From contig JAHFQC010000007.1 in NCBI GenBank assembly GCA_023259375.1, forward strand, positions 1 to 64,000: a stretch of 64,000 nucleotides of DNA. Direction: 5' to 3'. Both the position numbers and the translations under genes were made by a program. Source of the DNA: Alphaproteobacteria bacterium. Its GTDB lineage: Bacteria > Pseudomonadota > Alphaproteobacteria > Micropepsales > Micropepsaceae. Within the stretch, counting starts at the first letter, position 1. Each line of letters begins with the position of its first letter. Below are positions 38,937 through 55,973 of the stretch, piece by piece. A model generated the notes under the pieces. It was not told the origin of the DNA. It saw nothing but the letters and a program-made list of their open reading frames with translations, and did not search any database.

Positions 38937-39665
38937 ATGCTACGCAAGAGAACGCCAGCGGCGGACCCCGGGCTCGTCGTCGAATACAACAATGCATCCG
39001 GCGGCGTTTCCTTCTGGCAACGGGAAGACAATCACAGCCTCGCCGACAGCCGGGGCATCTCGACCGCCGACTATATCCACGCCATGTACGGCTTCCTGCG
39101 CCAGGCCGGTTGCCGCGACGTGCTGATGATCGGCTGCGGCGGCGGCACGCTCGCCACCATGCTGCGGCGCGTCGGGGTCAAGGTGACGATCGTCGACATC
39201 GACGGCTGCAGCTTCGAGATCGCCCGCACCTATTTCCACCTGCCGGACGACGTCGAATGCCACATCGCCGATGGCGAGGCGTTCCTCAAGAAAACTACCC
39301 GCAAATATAACGCTGTGGTGCTCGATGCCTATTGCGACAACGAGATTCCGCGCCACATGGTGAGCCGACGGTTCTTCAATCTGGTCAAGTCGCGGCTCAA
39401 GCCGCGCGGGTCCATCGTGCTGCTCAATCTGATAGTACGCGATGACGACGATGGCACGCCCGACCGCATCGCCCGCCTGATGCGGCGCACCTGGCGGCAG
39501 GTTCGCCTGCTCGATGCCGTCGAACACGAGGGCCGCAACGCGGTTGCCGTTGCGGGGGCGGTGAAAACCCTGAAGCGCCCGCGCCTTTTGATGAAGCCGA
39601 AGACCCACGCCAAGTCGCTGGCGCGCGATCTGCGCACTCTGGATTTCCGTCCCATCAGGGATTGA
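38937..39665 (+). CDS. Spermidine synthase-like/SAM-binding methyltransferase fold protein
   Basis: DVLMIGCGGGTLATMLRRVGVKVTIVDIDGCSFEIARTYFHLPDDVECHIADGEAFL. Confidence 0.75.
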   Translation: MLRKRTPAADPGLVVEYNNASGGVSFWQREDNHSLADSRGISTADYIHAMYGFLRQAGCRDVLMIGCGGGTLATMLRRVGVKVTIVDIDGCSFEIARTYFHLPDDVECHIADGEAFLKKTTRKYNAVVLDAYCDNEIPRHMVSRRFFNLVKSRLKPRGSIVLLNLIVRDDDDGTPDRIARLMRRTWRQVRLLDAVEHEGRNAVAVAGAVKTLKRPRLLMKPKTHAKSLARDLRTLDFRPIRD

Positions 39666-39788
39666 CGTCCGGCATAGGTGCTATGCGCGACCGCCGCTGG
39701 CGTCCACCGCTGTCCACCGCAAGGATCGGGCTGCGCGAGGCCACGTTTCTTGGCTATGCCTCGAGCGCCACACACAAACGGGTATGCC

Positions 39789-40691
39789 ATGACGGCCGGT
39801 ACGATGGGACGCCGCGAATGGGCGCTGTTCCTGATCCTCAGTTTTTTCTGGGGCGCCTCGTTCTTTTTCTACAAGGTGCTGGTGACGGCGCTGGGACCGT
39901 TCACCATCGTGCTCGGCCGCATGGGCATCGCCGCGGTGATCATGAACCTGTTTCTCGCCGTGCGCGGCGAGCGTCTTCCGCCAGCCCGGGAGTGGGGACC
40001 GTATTTGCTCCTGGCGCTGCTCTCAAACGTGATCCCGTTCAGCTTGTTTGCCTACGGCGAGCAGACGATCTCCTCGGGCCTGGCGTCGATCATCAATGCG
40101 ATGACGCCGATCTTCACCGTCATCGTCGCCCATTTCTGGACTCAGAACGAGCGGTTTTCCTGGAACAAGGCCGCGGGCGTGGCGTGCGGGCTGGCGGGTG
40201 TCACCATCCTGATGGGACCGAGCGCACTCGGCGGCAACAGCATCATCGGCGAACTCGCCTGCCTCGGCTCGACCATCTCCTACGGTTTCGGCGGCGTTTA
40301 CGGCAAACGCTTTTCCCACCGCCCGTTGTTCGTGGTGGTGACGGCGCAGTTGACGGCCGCAACCATCCTTGTGGCACCGCTGGCGTTGATGTTCGAGCAT
40401 CCCTGGACCCTGCCTATGCCCAGCACCGAAGTGTGGAGCGCCTTGTTCGGGATCGCGCTGGTCTCGACCGTGCTCGCTTATCTCATTTTCTTCCACATCC
40501 TGAACAAGGCGGGCGCGACCTATATCTCGCTCGTCACCTTCCTCATTCCGGTCAGCGGATTATTCCTCGGCACCGTGTTTCTGCATGAAACGGTGGCGCC
40601 GACCGATCTCGCCGGCATGGCGGTGATCGCGCTGGGCCTCGCCGCCATCGACGGACGGCCGCTGCTGTGGCTTAGAAGAATTGCAGCCTGA
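39789..40691 (+). CDS. DMT/EamA family transporter
   Basis: MTAGTMGRREWALFLILSFFWGASFFFYKVLV...; 10-TM EamA pattern; start trimmed. Confidence 0.9.
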   Translation: MTAGTMGRREWALFLILSFFWGASFFFYKVLVTALGPFTIVLGRMGIAAVIMNLFLAVRGERLPPAREWGPYLLLALLSNVIPFSLFAYGEQTISSGLASIINAMTPIFTVIVAHFWTQNERFSWNKAAGVACGLAGVTILMGPSALGGNSIIGELACLGSTISYGFGGVYGKRFSHRPLFVVVTAQLTAATILVAPLALMFEHPWTLPMPSTEVWSALFGIALVSTVLAYLIFFHILNKAGATYISLVTFLIPVSGLFLGTVFLHETVAPTDLAGMAVIALGLAAIDGRPLLWLRRIAA

Positions 40692-41069
40692 TCAACGCTG
40701 GTCGGCCCACCAATCGTCGGGGACCGAAAGCTGCTGCCCCTCGCCGGGGAAATAGTGGGCGTTGCAGCGCGCCGCGGTAAGCTGCACCGTGCCGTTGGTG
40801 ATCGCGCCTTGCGCCAAGCCGTCGCGAATGATCGAGGCGCCGTCGATGATGGTGAGCGTATAGCGCTCCGGATCTTCGGTGGGATTGCGCAGGATGTGAG
40901 CCTGTTCCGCCTTGATCGCCCCCATTTCGAAGGTCGAGCCCGAAGCGCCGTTGAGCCGGGCGCCATCGGCCAGATAGGTATAGAGCGTGGCGCAGACCGT
41001 ATCGGCGTCCGCCGCATGCGCGGGAACCGTCACCATCGCCACCAGGATTCCGAACAACCCTTTACGCAT
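40692..41069 (-). CDS. Hypothetical secreted protein
   Basis: Signal peptide MRKGLFGILVAMVTVPAHA; 125 aa. Confidence 0.6.
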   Translation of the reverse strand: MRKGLFGILVAMVTVPAHAADADTVCATLYTYLADGARLNGASGSTFEMGAIKAEQAHILRNPTEDPERYTLTIIDGASIIRDGLAQGAITNGTVQLTAARCNAHYFPGEGQQLSVPDDWWADQR

Positions 41070-41172
41070 GTCTTCCCAACCGAAAATGCGGCCGGACCCT
41101 AGCCGGGGCACCGCAGCGGAAGGGAAGCGTGAAATCGCGTTCGGCGTGCTAGTGTCAGTCCTGGGAATCGCC

Positions 41173-41382
41173 ATGCTGAAAAAACGATCCTTCTCGCTGT
41201 CGCGCCACCGCACTTCCGTCGCTCTCGAAGGCGAATTCTGGACGGTGCTGGAGGCCGACGCGCGCGGCGCCGGCAAAAGCCTCGCCGCCCTGGTCGGAGA
41301 GATTGACGCTGCGAGAGGTATGCGTCCGCTGGCGAGCGCCCTGCGCATTCACGCGCTTGCTGCGGCAAAACGGGCGCCCTAG
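41173..41382 (+). CDS. Ribbon-helix-helix domain protein (RHH_4-like)
   Basis: MLKKRSFSLSRHRTSVALEGEFWTVLEADARGAGKSLAALVGEIDAARG. Confidence 0.83.
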   Translation: MLKKRSFSLSRHRTSVALEGEFWTVLEADARGAGKSLAALVGEIDAARGMRPLASALRIHALAAAKRAP

Positions 41383-41411
41383 CCTCTCCCCACCCTATTG
41401 GAGAGACCGCC

Positions 41412-41999
41412 ATGCTGACGCTGTATCACGCGCCCAAGTCGCGCTCGAATTCCATCGTGTGGCTGCTCGAGGAACTCGGCGTGCCCTATGAGACGCGGGT
41501 GGTCGATATCCGCCGCGCCGACGGCAGCGGGACGCGCGATCCGCACAATCCCCATCCGCACGGCAAGGTGCCGGCGCTCGACCACGACGGCCATCACGTC
41601 TTCGAAACCGCCGCCATCGCGCTCTATTTGACCGACCTCTTCCCGGAAAAAGGGCTGGGACCCAAGGTCGGCGATCCGGACCGCGGCGAATATCTCTCCT
41701 GGCTTGCCTACCGGCCGGGGGTGATCGAGCCCTCCCTGATGATGCGCCGGCTTAATGTGACCCATGTTCCCGGGGCCATGGGCTGGGCCCCCGCCGACGA
41801 GGTCGAAGCGCTTCTCAACCAGACGTTGGCGAGCCGCGAATACCTGGTCGGGGGCCGCTTCTCGGCCGCGGACATCATCACCGGCGGGACGGTTTACTAT
41901 CTCACGATGTTCAAGGTGATGAATGAAACGCCGGTCCTGAAGGCGTATACTGACCGCATCACCGCGCGGCCGGCGTTCAAACGGGCCATGGAATTGTGA
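41412..41999 (+). CDS. Glutathione S-transferase family protein
   Basis: MLTLYHAPKSRSNSIVWLLEELGVPYETRVVDI...HGKVPALDHDGHHVFETAAIALYL. Confidence 0.93.
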   Translation: MLTLYHAPKSRSNSIVWLLEELGVPYETRVVDIRRADGSGTRDPHNPHPHGKVPALDHDGHHVFETAAIALYLTDLFPEKGLGPKVGDPDRGEYLSWLAYRPGVIEPSLMMRRLNVTHVPGAMGWAPADEVEALLNQTLASREYLVGGRFSAADIITGGTVYYLTMFKVMNETPVLKAYTDRITARPAFKRAMEL

Positions 42000-42001
42000 G
42001 C

Positions 42002-42178
42002 ATGAGCAACGTCGTCAATCTCCGCCAAGCGCGCAAGGTCAAAGCGCGCCACGAGAAGGAAGTCGTCGCTGAAGCCAATCGGGCCAAGCACGGCATCGCC
42101 AAGAGCGCCCATACCAAGGCCAAGGTCATGGCCGCCCACTCCGACCGGCGGCTGGAAGGCCACAAGCTGGACGAGTAG
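42002..42178 (+). CDS. DUF4169 family protein
   Basis: MSNVVNLRQARKVKARHEKEVVAEANRAKHGIAKSAHTKAKVMAAHSDRRLEGHKLDE. Confidence 0.85.
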   Translation: MSNVVNLRQARKVKARHEKEVVAEANRAKHGIAKSAHTKAKVMAAHSDRRLEGHKLDE

Positions 42179-42246
42179 ACCCGGTTCCGGCTGGGGCAAG
42201 AACAACACGTGAACTTTCGCGCCGCCCCTGCTAGAACTCCGGAATC

Positions 42247-44559
<2,313 letters not shown>

Positions 44560-44607
44560 GGGGCTCGGGCACTGTTTTTTTGAGCCTCCACTCAGAGCCT
44601 AAAAGGG

Positions 44608-45360
44608 ATGGGGACAATGGCCACGCCGGTTGACGTTCGCTTGATAGCTAACTTGACTTCGCCTGATTGGTGGACAATTGGCAGCACTGCTGCATCAACC
44701 ATAGTCGGCGCAATCATTGGCGCAGTGATTGCGTACATAATCGCCAAACAGACTGCAACCGAAAGCCGAAAGTCACTTAAGGCAGAGCTACGCTCGTCGG
44801 AAGAAGCAGCTACGCTGAGGGCCGAAACAAAGCTCATCCAACTTACAAACGCTGTCGCCGGCTATCACCAGGGAATTGAACAATGCATCAAGGATGGGAA
44901 GGCCAAGTTAGGAGAACACTTCCAATTGTGGTCTGCGATGAAATCTTTCGTGGGCGGATCGACTAACATTCCGTTCGATGTAGATGACATGATCGCGTTT
45001 ATGCGGGCGAGAGAATTCAGATTTGTATCGAAGTTCATACTCCTCCTTTCCCGCTTCAACTCGCTGGAATCGGGACTAGATGCATATAGGCAGGAACGAG
45101 ACAAACTACTTGCCATGTTAACACCGCAACAGATGGATGGGCTGTTTGGAATGGTGCACCTAACCGAACAAGAAAAGCGGCAACTTGCGCCGCATATAGC
45201 GGCAGTTAACGATTTAGCCGAACAGGTCCGTGTGCACGTAAAGGACGTCTTTGACTTGGCTCTCGAAGTAACGAACCAATTTGGCCCAATTGCCAGACGA
45301 TATTTCGACGACCCCGAATTTCCGATTCCCGCCCCGGTCAAGGCACCACCACATATATAG
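44608..45360 (+). CDS. Hypothetical single-TM protein, unusually AT-rich gene
   Basis: 250 aa; N-terminal TM WTIGSTAASTIVGAIIGAVIAYIIAKQ followed by predicted helical region. Confidence 0.6.
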   Translation: MGTMATPVDVRLIANLTSPDWWTIGSTAASTIVGAIIGAVIAYIIAKQTATESRKSLKAELRSSEEAATLRAETKLIQLTNAVAGYHQGIEQCIKDGKAKLGEHFQLWSAMKSFVGGSTNIPFDVDDMIAFMRAREFRFVSKFILLLSRFNSLESGLDAYRQERDKLLAMLTPQQMDGLFGMVHLTEQEKRQLAPHIAAVNDLAEQVRVHVKDVFDLALEVTNQFGPIARRYFDDPEFPIPAPVKAPPHI

Positions 45361-45470
45361 GCCATCTGTAATGGCTCATTTTGCAACGCAACAAATAGGC
45401 TGAAGCGGTCTGTAGCTCACCGCATCATTTCCCCCTCTATTGAGAGCAATAATTCCTTTGACACATACCA

Positions 45471-45893
45471 ATGCAATCCGCTGACGACGACCTCACCATC
45501 TCCGAAGCCATTTCCGATCTCGCGCTGGTGGCGTTGGAGCAGGCCTTGGCGGCGCGGCAGGGCACGCCCGACGTCGCGCCGTTCGTACTGATCGAGAGCG
45601 GCGGCTATTGCTATTTCCGCGCGCTCGCGGCGAACGACAATGTGGTGGAACAAGCCGCGGCGTTTCTCGCCCGCGATCCCGACACGACCGAGACCTATGC
45701 TTTAGCCTATGACGGTACCGTCACCGTCGAAGGTACGCCGTTCGATGCCATTCTCGTCATCGCCGGCGAGCCGGGCGCGGGAGATGCGTTCGTTTTCACC
45801 CAGCGCTATGATGGCGCGGCTTCGCCCGTCGCATTGATCGGCGCCCCGGCCCTGATCGGGCAACACGTCTCTCTGTTGAACAAAGGTTCGTAA
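45471..45893 (+). CDS. Hypothetical protein
   Basis: 140 aa ORF, MQSADDDLTISEAISDLALVALEQALAARQG... Confidence 0.55.
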   Translation: MQSADDDLTISEAISDLALVALEQALAARQGTPDVAPFVLIESGGYCYFRALAANDNVVEQAAAFLARDPDTTETYALAYDGTVTVEGTPFDAILVIAGEPGAGDAFVFTQRYDGAASPVALIGAPALIGQHVSLLNKGS

Positions 45894-45922
45894 CGCGCCG
45901 CTCCATCGATAAGGGTCCTGTC

Positions 45923-46309
45923 ATGAACGCCTTGTCCCTGCTCCGGATTGCATTGGTTGTGTTCGGCGTCGCCTGCCTTCTGTTTTACCCGATTGCAGTG
46001 GTGTGGCCGTCGGGCTGGATCTGGCATCACGGCGCGCCCTACGAGTCCGACTATTTCATGATGATCGTCGGGCTCTACGCGACCCTCGGCGTGTTTCTCA
46101 TTCGCGCTGCACGCGAACCGCTCGCGCACCAGAGCCTGATCTGGTTCACCGTGATTTCGAGCCTCGTTCACGCGGCCATCATGACGCAGCAGTCCTTCGG
46201 CACCACCGGCGGCATGGATCATAGCGGGCATTTGGCGGGCGATGTTCCTGCCCTGTTCGTCGTTGCCGCTGTCCTCGGTGGGCTGCTCTGGCGCGCCAAG
46301 TCGGCTTGA
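45923..46309 (+). CDS. Small membrane protein (DUF6632-like)
   Basis: MNALSLLRIALVVFGVACLLFYPIAVVWPSGWIWHHG...; four predicted TMs. Confidence 0.7.
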   Translation: MNALSLLRIALVVFGVACLLFYPIAVVWPSGWIWHHGAPYESDYFMMIVGLYATLGVFLIRAAREPLAHQSLIWFTVISSLVHAAIMTQQSFGTTGGMDHSGHLAGDVPALFVVAAVLGGLLWRAKSA

Positions 46310-46341
46310 GGAAATTGCGGCGCTGGCGTAAATGCCGCCCC

Positions 46342-47202
46342 ATGAGCACGCAGCCCCCCCTCTGGAAAGCCTCCGTTCCCTGCAAGAAATCCGATGCGCC
46401 CGATATCGTGGCGGCGTTGGAGCTGGCGCCGCCGAGCCCGCAGGCGGTGCTGGTCCAGGAGGACCCGTTCAAGGATAACGGCGTCGTCGAAGCGCTCTAC
46501 GACGTGATGCCGGACGGCGACGTTCTTTCCCGCATCGTCGGCAAAGCCGTGCATGTGCAGCTTCTGCCCGATGCCGATTGGATCAAGCTTTCGCAGGAAG
46601 GCCTGCCGCCGGTGCGCGCCGGACGCTTCTTCGTCTATGGCGCCCATGATGCCGGCAAGGTGCCGCACGGCGTCATTCCGATGAAGATCGAAGCCGGTCA
46701 GGCGTTCGGCACCGGTCATCACGAAACCACCGCGCTGTGCCTCAGCGTGCTGAGCGCGCTCGCCAAGCTCCGGCGCTTCAACAACGTGCTCGACATCGGC
46801 TGCGGCACCGGACTTCTCGCCATCGGCGCAGCGAAACTGTGGCACCAGCCGGTCACCGCCTCCGACATCGATCCGATTGCCATCGAAGTGACGCGCGAGA
46901 ACGCCGTCGCCAACGGCGTCAGTCCGCTGGTCCAGGCGGTCGTCGCCGACGGGCCGATGCATCCGATCCTGCGCAACCTAGCGCCATATGATCTCATTCT
47001 CGCCAACATCCTGGCCGGCCCGCTGATGCGGCTGGCGCCGTCGGTGTCCCACATCGTCGCCAAAGGCGGCGTGCTGGTGCTGTCGGGCCTGTTGCACTGG
47101 CAGGAAATCCAGGTGCTCAGCTACTACCGCCCGCACGGGCTCAAGCTGATCGACACCCGCCGCGACGGCAGCTGGAGCGCGCTGATCCTCGAAAAGGCAT
47201 AA
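46342..47202 (+). CDS. prmA: Ribosomal protein L11 methyltransferase
   Basis: QAFGTGHHETTALCLSVLSAL...NVLDIGCGTGLLAIGAAKLW; NILAGPL. Confidence 0.94.
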   Translation: MSTQPPLWKASVPCKKSDAPDIVAALELAPPSPQAVLVQEDPFKDNGVVEALYDVMPDGDVLSRIVGKAVHVQLLPDADWIKLSQEGLPPVRAGRFFVYGAHDAGKVPHGVIPMKIEAGQAFGTGHHETTALCLSVLSALAKLRRFNNVLDIGCGTGLLAIGAAKLWHQPVTASDIDPIAIEVTRENAVANGVSPLVQAVVADGPMHPILRNLAPYDLILANILAGPLMRLAPSVSHIVAKGGVLVLSGLLHWQEIQVLSYYRPHGLKLIDTRRDGSWSALILEKA

Positions 47203-47262
47203 GCCCCGCGGCCATAACGACAGGGTGGATTCTGGCGCCCGCGAGCCGTAACCTGCGGCGCC

Positions 47263-49077
47263 ATGAAAAAAATCTTCCAGTCGTTCGACGAAATCTCCGA
47301 TCCGGCGACCTGTGCGCCGCACCTTAAACTCCTGCGCGAGGAACTGACCCGCCGCGGGCTCGACGGCTTTCTGGTGCCGCGCTCCGACGAGCATCAGGGC
47401 GAATACGTGCCAAAGCACGCCGAGCGCCTCGCGTGGCTCACCGCCTTCACTGGCTCGGCCGGCATCGCGGTGGTGCTGAAGGACAAGGCGGTGATCTTCG
47501 TCGACGGCCGCTACACCTTGATGGTGCGGGGTCAGATCGACCTCGCTTTGATCGAACCGCGCGATCTCTTGACCGAAGGCCCCGGCGCGTGGCTGGAGCA
47601 GAATGCCGCCAAAGGCATGAAGATCGGTTTCGATCCCTGGCTGCACACCCAAGGCGCCATCGAAGCGCTGACGGCGAGTGTCGCGAAAGCCGGCGCAACC
47701 CTTGTTGCCTGCCCCACCAATCCGATCGATGCGGTGTGGGCCGATCAGCCCGAGCCGCCGACCGCCAAGGCCATCGTGCAACCCTTCAATGTGGCGGGCG
47801 AAACCTCGGAGAAGAAGCGCACCCGCATCGCCGAAGAGATCAAAGCCAAAGGCGCCGACGCGCTGGTGCAGACCATGCCGGATTCGATCGCCTGGCTGTT
47901 CAACATCCGCGGCGACGACGTTCCCCATACCCCGTTTGCGCTGAGCTTTGCGATCCTGCACAGCGACGGCACCGCCGACTGGTTCATCGACGAGCGCAAG
48001 ACTTCGCCGGAACTGAACGCGCATCTCGGCAACAGCGTGCGCCGCCATGCCCCCGCCGATTTCGCGCCGATGCTCGAAACCCTAAAAGGCAAGACGGTCG
48101 CGGTCGATCCCAACACCGCGGCGTCGGCGATCTTCGCGCGACTGGAAAAGGCCGGCGCATCGGTCAAGCGGATTGCCGATCCTTGCCAGCTTGCCAAGGC
48201 GTGCAAGAACCCGGTCGAGATCGAAGGCATCCGCAAGGCGCATGTGCGCGACGGCGTTGCCATGGCGAAGTTCCTCTCTTGGCTCGACCAGGAAGCGCCC
48301 AAAGGCGGCCTCGACGAGATCAAGGCGGCGCAGCAACTCGAAGCCTTCCGCGGCGCGTCGGAGCATTTGACCGACCTGTCGTTCGATTCCATTTCGGCGG
48401 CGTCGGAACATGCGGCGATCCCGCATTATCACGTGACCCAGTCGTCGAACCTGCCGCTGAAATTGAACGAGATCTATCTCATCGATTCCGGCGGCCAGTA
48501 TCCCGACGGCACTACCGACATCACCCGCACCATCATCATCGGCACGCCGACTGCGGAAATGAAAGACCGCTTCACCCGCGTCTTGAAGGGCCATATTGCG
48601 CTCGCCACCGTGAAGTTCCCGGACGGCACCACCGGACAGGCGCTCGATGCCTTCGCGCGGCGGCCGTTGTGGGAAGTCGGGCTCGATTTCGATCACGGCA
48701 CCGGCCATGGCGTCGGGGCGTATCTGTCGGTGCATGAAGGACCGCAGAACATCTCCAAGCGCCCGATCCCGCAGCCGATGAAGCCCGGCATGGTGACCTC
48801 CAACGAACCCGGCTACTACAAGGCGGGCGAATACGGCATCCGCATCGAGAACCTGATCGTGACGCAGCGCTGCGCCGAGCCGGGCGACCGCGGCATGATG
48901 GAGTTCGAAACCATCACCCTGGCGCCGATCGACATCCGCCTGATCGAACCCAAGCTGATGACCGACGCGGAAAAGAGCTGGCTCAATGCCTATCATGCGC
49001 GCGTGCGCGAGGTGCTGTCGCCGCTGCTCGATGCCGATACCAAGGCGTGGCTCGCCAACGCGACGCGGGCAATCTGA
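47263..49077 (+). CDS. Aminopeptidase P family (Xaa-Pro aminopeptidase)
   Basis: YLIDSGGQYPDGTTDITRTI, DFDHGTGHGVGAYLSVHEGPQ. Confidence 0.94.
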   Translation: MKKIFQSFDEISDPATCAPHLKLLREELTRRGLDGFLVPRSDEHQGEYVPKHAERLAWLTAFTGSAGIAVVLKDKAVIFVDGRYTLMVRGQIDLALIEPRDLLTEGPGAWLEQNAAKGMKIGFDPWLHTQGAIEALTASVAKAGATLVACPTNPIDAVWADQPEPPTAKAIVQPFNVAGETSEKKRTRIAEEIKAKGADALVQTMPDSIAWLFNIRGDDVPHTPFALSFAILHSDGTADWFIDERKTSPELNAHLGNSVRRHAPADFAPMLETLKGKTVAVDPNTAASAIFARLEKAGASVKRIADPCQLAKACKNPVEIEGIRKAHVRDGVAMAKFLSWLDQEAPKGGLDEIKAAQQLEAFRGASEHLTDLSFDSISAASEHAAIPHYHVTQSSNLPLKLNEIYLIDSGGQYPDGTTDITRTIIIGTPTAEMKDRFTRVLKGHIALATVKFPDGTTGQALDAFARRPLWEVGLDFDHGTGHGVGAYLSVHEGPQNISKRPIPQPMKPGMVTSNEPGYYKAGEYGIRIENLIVTQRCAEPGDRGMMEFETITLAPIDIRLIEPKLMTDAEKSWLNAYHARVREVLSPLLDADTKAWLANATRAI

Positions 49078-50087
49078 TGCAGCGCGAGGCTTTTCCCCGC
49101 GGGTCCGTCGCGACGTTGTGGCTCGACAGCACAGTGCTGCAAGACAACCTGATCGGCGAGCCGACCGAGCGGCGCATCGACGTCTACGTGCCGGCGAACC
49201 ATGACGGGAGTGGCCTGCCGCTGCTGGTCGATCTCGTCGGCTTCACCGGCGGCGGACCGTCGCACACCAACTGGAAAAGCTTCGGCGAGAATCTGCCGGA
49301 GCGACTCGACCGGCTGATCGCAACCGGCGCCATGCCGCCGGTGGTGGTGGCGCTGCCCGATTGCTGCACCAAGCTCGGCGGCAATCAATACATCAACTCG
49401 GCCGCGATGGGCCGCTGGGACGATTTCCTCTTGCAGGAAATGGTGCCGTCTATCGAGCAGGAGTTCGGTTGCGGCGGTGCGGGCAAGCGCGGCTGTTTCG
49501 GCAAAAGCTCGGGCGGTTACGGCGCCATGGTGCATGCCCTGCTGCATCCAGATTTCTGGTCGGCGGCGGCGGATCATTCCGGCGACAAGGCATTCGAGCT
49601 GTTGTTCGCGGCTGACTGGCCGAACGTGCTGCGCGCGCTCGCCAAAGCCGATAATTCGATCGAGAAGTGGCTGCAGGCCTTCTTCACCGCCACGGCGCTG
49701 AAGGTGCGCGACGGCGATATCCATGTGCTGATGGACCTCGCCATGTGCGCCACCTACGATCCCGATCCGAACGCGTTCATGGGTGTGCGTCTGCCGGTGA
49801 CGATCGACACCTGCGAGATCATTCCCGAACGCTGGGCCAACTTCGTCAAATGGGACCCGCTGACGCTGGTCGAAACGCACGGCGAAGGCCTCAAGCAATT
49901 GAAGACGCTCTATCTCGATTGCGGCGACGAGGACCAATACAATCTCGTCTACGGCGCGCGGCGGATGCACAAGCGGCTCGATGCGCTGGGTGTGGCGCAT
50001 ACTTACGAGGAATTTCCCGACAATCATTCCTCGGTCGATTACCGCATGGATAGAAGCCTGCCCATTTTGGCAAAAGCACTTCTTTAA
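49077..50087 (+). CDS. Alpha/beta-hydrolase esterase (PF00756-like)
   Basis: GCFGKSSGGYGAMVHALLHPDFWSAAADHSG; coupled to the upstream peptidase by a 1-nt TGATG overlap. Confidence 0.8.
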   Translation: MQREAFPRGSVATLWLDSTVLQDNLIGEPTERRIDVYVPANHDGSGLPLLVDLVGFTGGGPSHTNWKSFGENLPERLDRLIATGAMPPVVVALPDCCTKLGGNQYINSAAMGRWDDFLLQEMVPSIEQEFGCGGAGKRGCFGKSSGGYGAMVHALLHPDFWSAAADHSGDKAFELLFAADWPNVLRALAKADNSIEKWLQAFFTATALKVRDGDIHVLMDLAMCATYDPDPNAFMGVRLPVTIDTCEIIPERWANFVKWDPLTLVETHGEGLKQLKTLYLDCGDEDQYNLVYGARRMHKRLDALGVAHTYEEFPDNHSSVDYRMDRSLPILAKALL

Positions 50088-50150
50088 TTGTCGCGCGACT
50101 TATCGGAAAACCGCTTCACACTTTTCCGGTCGCGCTCATAGGGGGACAGC

Positions 50151-50454
50151 ATGATCGTCGAAATGCGCACCTACACCATCAAGCGCGGGCACCGCGCCGC
50201 CATTCTCGAAGCTTTGAAGGGACCGACCTTCGCCGAGCTGAAGCGCATCGGCGTGCGCTGCGCCGGACCGTGGGCTTCGACGGAAGACGAGCAGAAAATC
50301 TTCTGGATGCGCGGCTTTCCCGATGCGACCTCGCGCACCAAGATGACCAACGAATTCTACGGCGGCGCGGCGTGGACCAATACGCTCGGCCCGATTTTCA
50401 TGCCGGTGCTGGAAAAGTACGACGTCGTGCCGGTCGAAATGGACGAGAGCGCGG

Positions 50455-50471
<17 letters not shown>
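50151..50471 (+). CDS. NIPSNAP family protein
   Basis: MIVEMRTYTIKRGHRAAILEALKGPTFAELKRIGVRCAGPWASTEDE. Confidence 0.88.
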
Positions 50472-54901
<4,430 letters not shown>

Positions 54902-54990
54902 CGCGCGTTCACCCAGAATCTTTCAGAACGAATAGTGACCAGAAGAACGGAAGGATCAAGCCCGGTCGCGCCGAAACGCGAGGAAACTTC

Positions 54991-55836
54991 CTACAGTACG
55001 TGGCTGAACGCCCGAGAAATCCACGAGCCTTTGTCCTCTTCCGGCTTCAGATGCTTTTTCTGAAGCAGGTTGTAGGCGTCCTCGTACCAGGGCGAACCGG
55101 GATAGTTGTGGCCGAGGATGGCGGCGGCGGTCTGGGCTTCGCGGGTCAGGCCGAGGGCGTAATAGGCCTCGGTCAGGCGTTCGAGAGCTTCGCCGATCTG
55201 GGTGGTCTTCTGGTACTGCTCGACTACGACGCGGAAGCGATTGATGGCGCCGATATAGTCGCCCTTGTAGAGATAGTAGCGGCCGACCTCCATCTGTTTG
55301 CCGGCGAGATGGTCCAGCGTCAGGTCGATCTTGAGGGTGGCGTCGCGGGCGTATTCGGTGTCGGGGAAACGCTGCACCACGTCCTGCAAAGCGACGAGCG
55401 CCTGCTCGGTGTTGGTCTGGTCACGCTCGACGTCGACGATCTGCTCATAGAGCGACACCGCCTTCAGATAGAAGGCATACGCCACTTCCTTCGAACCGGG
55501 ATGCAGCGAGATGTAGTTGTCGGAGGCGGCCACCGCTTCGGTGTATTTGTTGGCCTGGTAGTAGCAATAGGCGCTCATCAGCGAGGCGCGGCGCGCCCAC
55601 ACCGAATAGGGATGCTGGCGCTCGACTTCGGCGAACTGCTTGGCGGCGTCGGCCCAATCGTTGTTGCGCAGCTTCTTCCAGGCGTCGGAATAGATCTGCT
55701 CGATCGGCCGTTCCTGATAGTCGGCATCGCGCTGCTCGGTCTTGCCGGTCTGACGGTCGAGCCAAGCGCAGCCCGACAAGGACATGCCAACGCCGATGAC
55801 GAGCACAGCGGCCAAACCGCGCGACAGAAGCTGCAT
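54991..55836 (-). CDS. bamD: Outer membrane protein assembly factor BamD
   Basis: Lipoprotein signal MQLLSRGLAAVLVIGVGMSLSGC; TPR lipoprotein, RPIEQIYSDAWKKLRNNDWADAAKQFAEVERQHPYS. Confidence 0.95.
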   Translation of the reverse strand: MQLLSRGLAAVLVIGVGMSLSGCAWLDRQTGKTEQRDADYQERPIEQIYSDAWKKLRNNDWADAAKQFAEVERQHPYSVWARRASLMSAYCYYQANKYTEAVAASDNYISLHPGSKEVAYAFYLKAVSLYEQIVDVERDQTNTEQALVALQDVVQRFPDTEYARDATLKIDLTLDHLAGKQMEVGRYYLYKGDYIGAINRFRVVVEQYQKTTQIGEALERLTEAYYALGLTREAQTAAAILGHNYPGSPWYEDAYNLLQKKHLKPEEDKGSWISRAFSHVL

Positions 55837-55973
55837 GGACAAGCGTTCCAGTTCAGACGCCCAGAAACGGGCATGCGGAACGCCTTATCGCATCCCGAAC
55901 GACGCAAGGTCCAGAGGGCAAAACCGCCTTTGCATTAACCGGTTAGCTGGGCCAGGGGTTACGGCGTCGTAAT

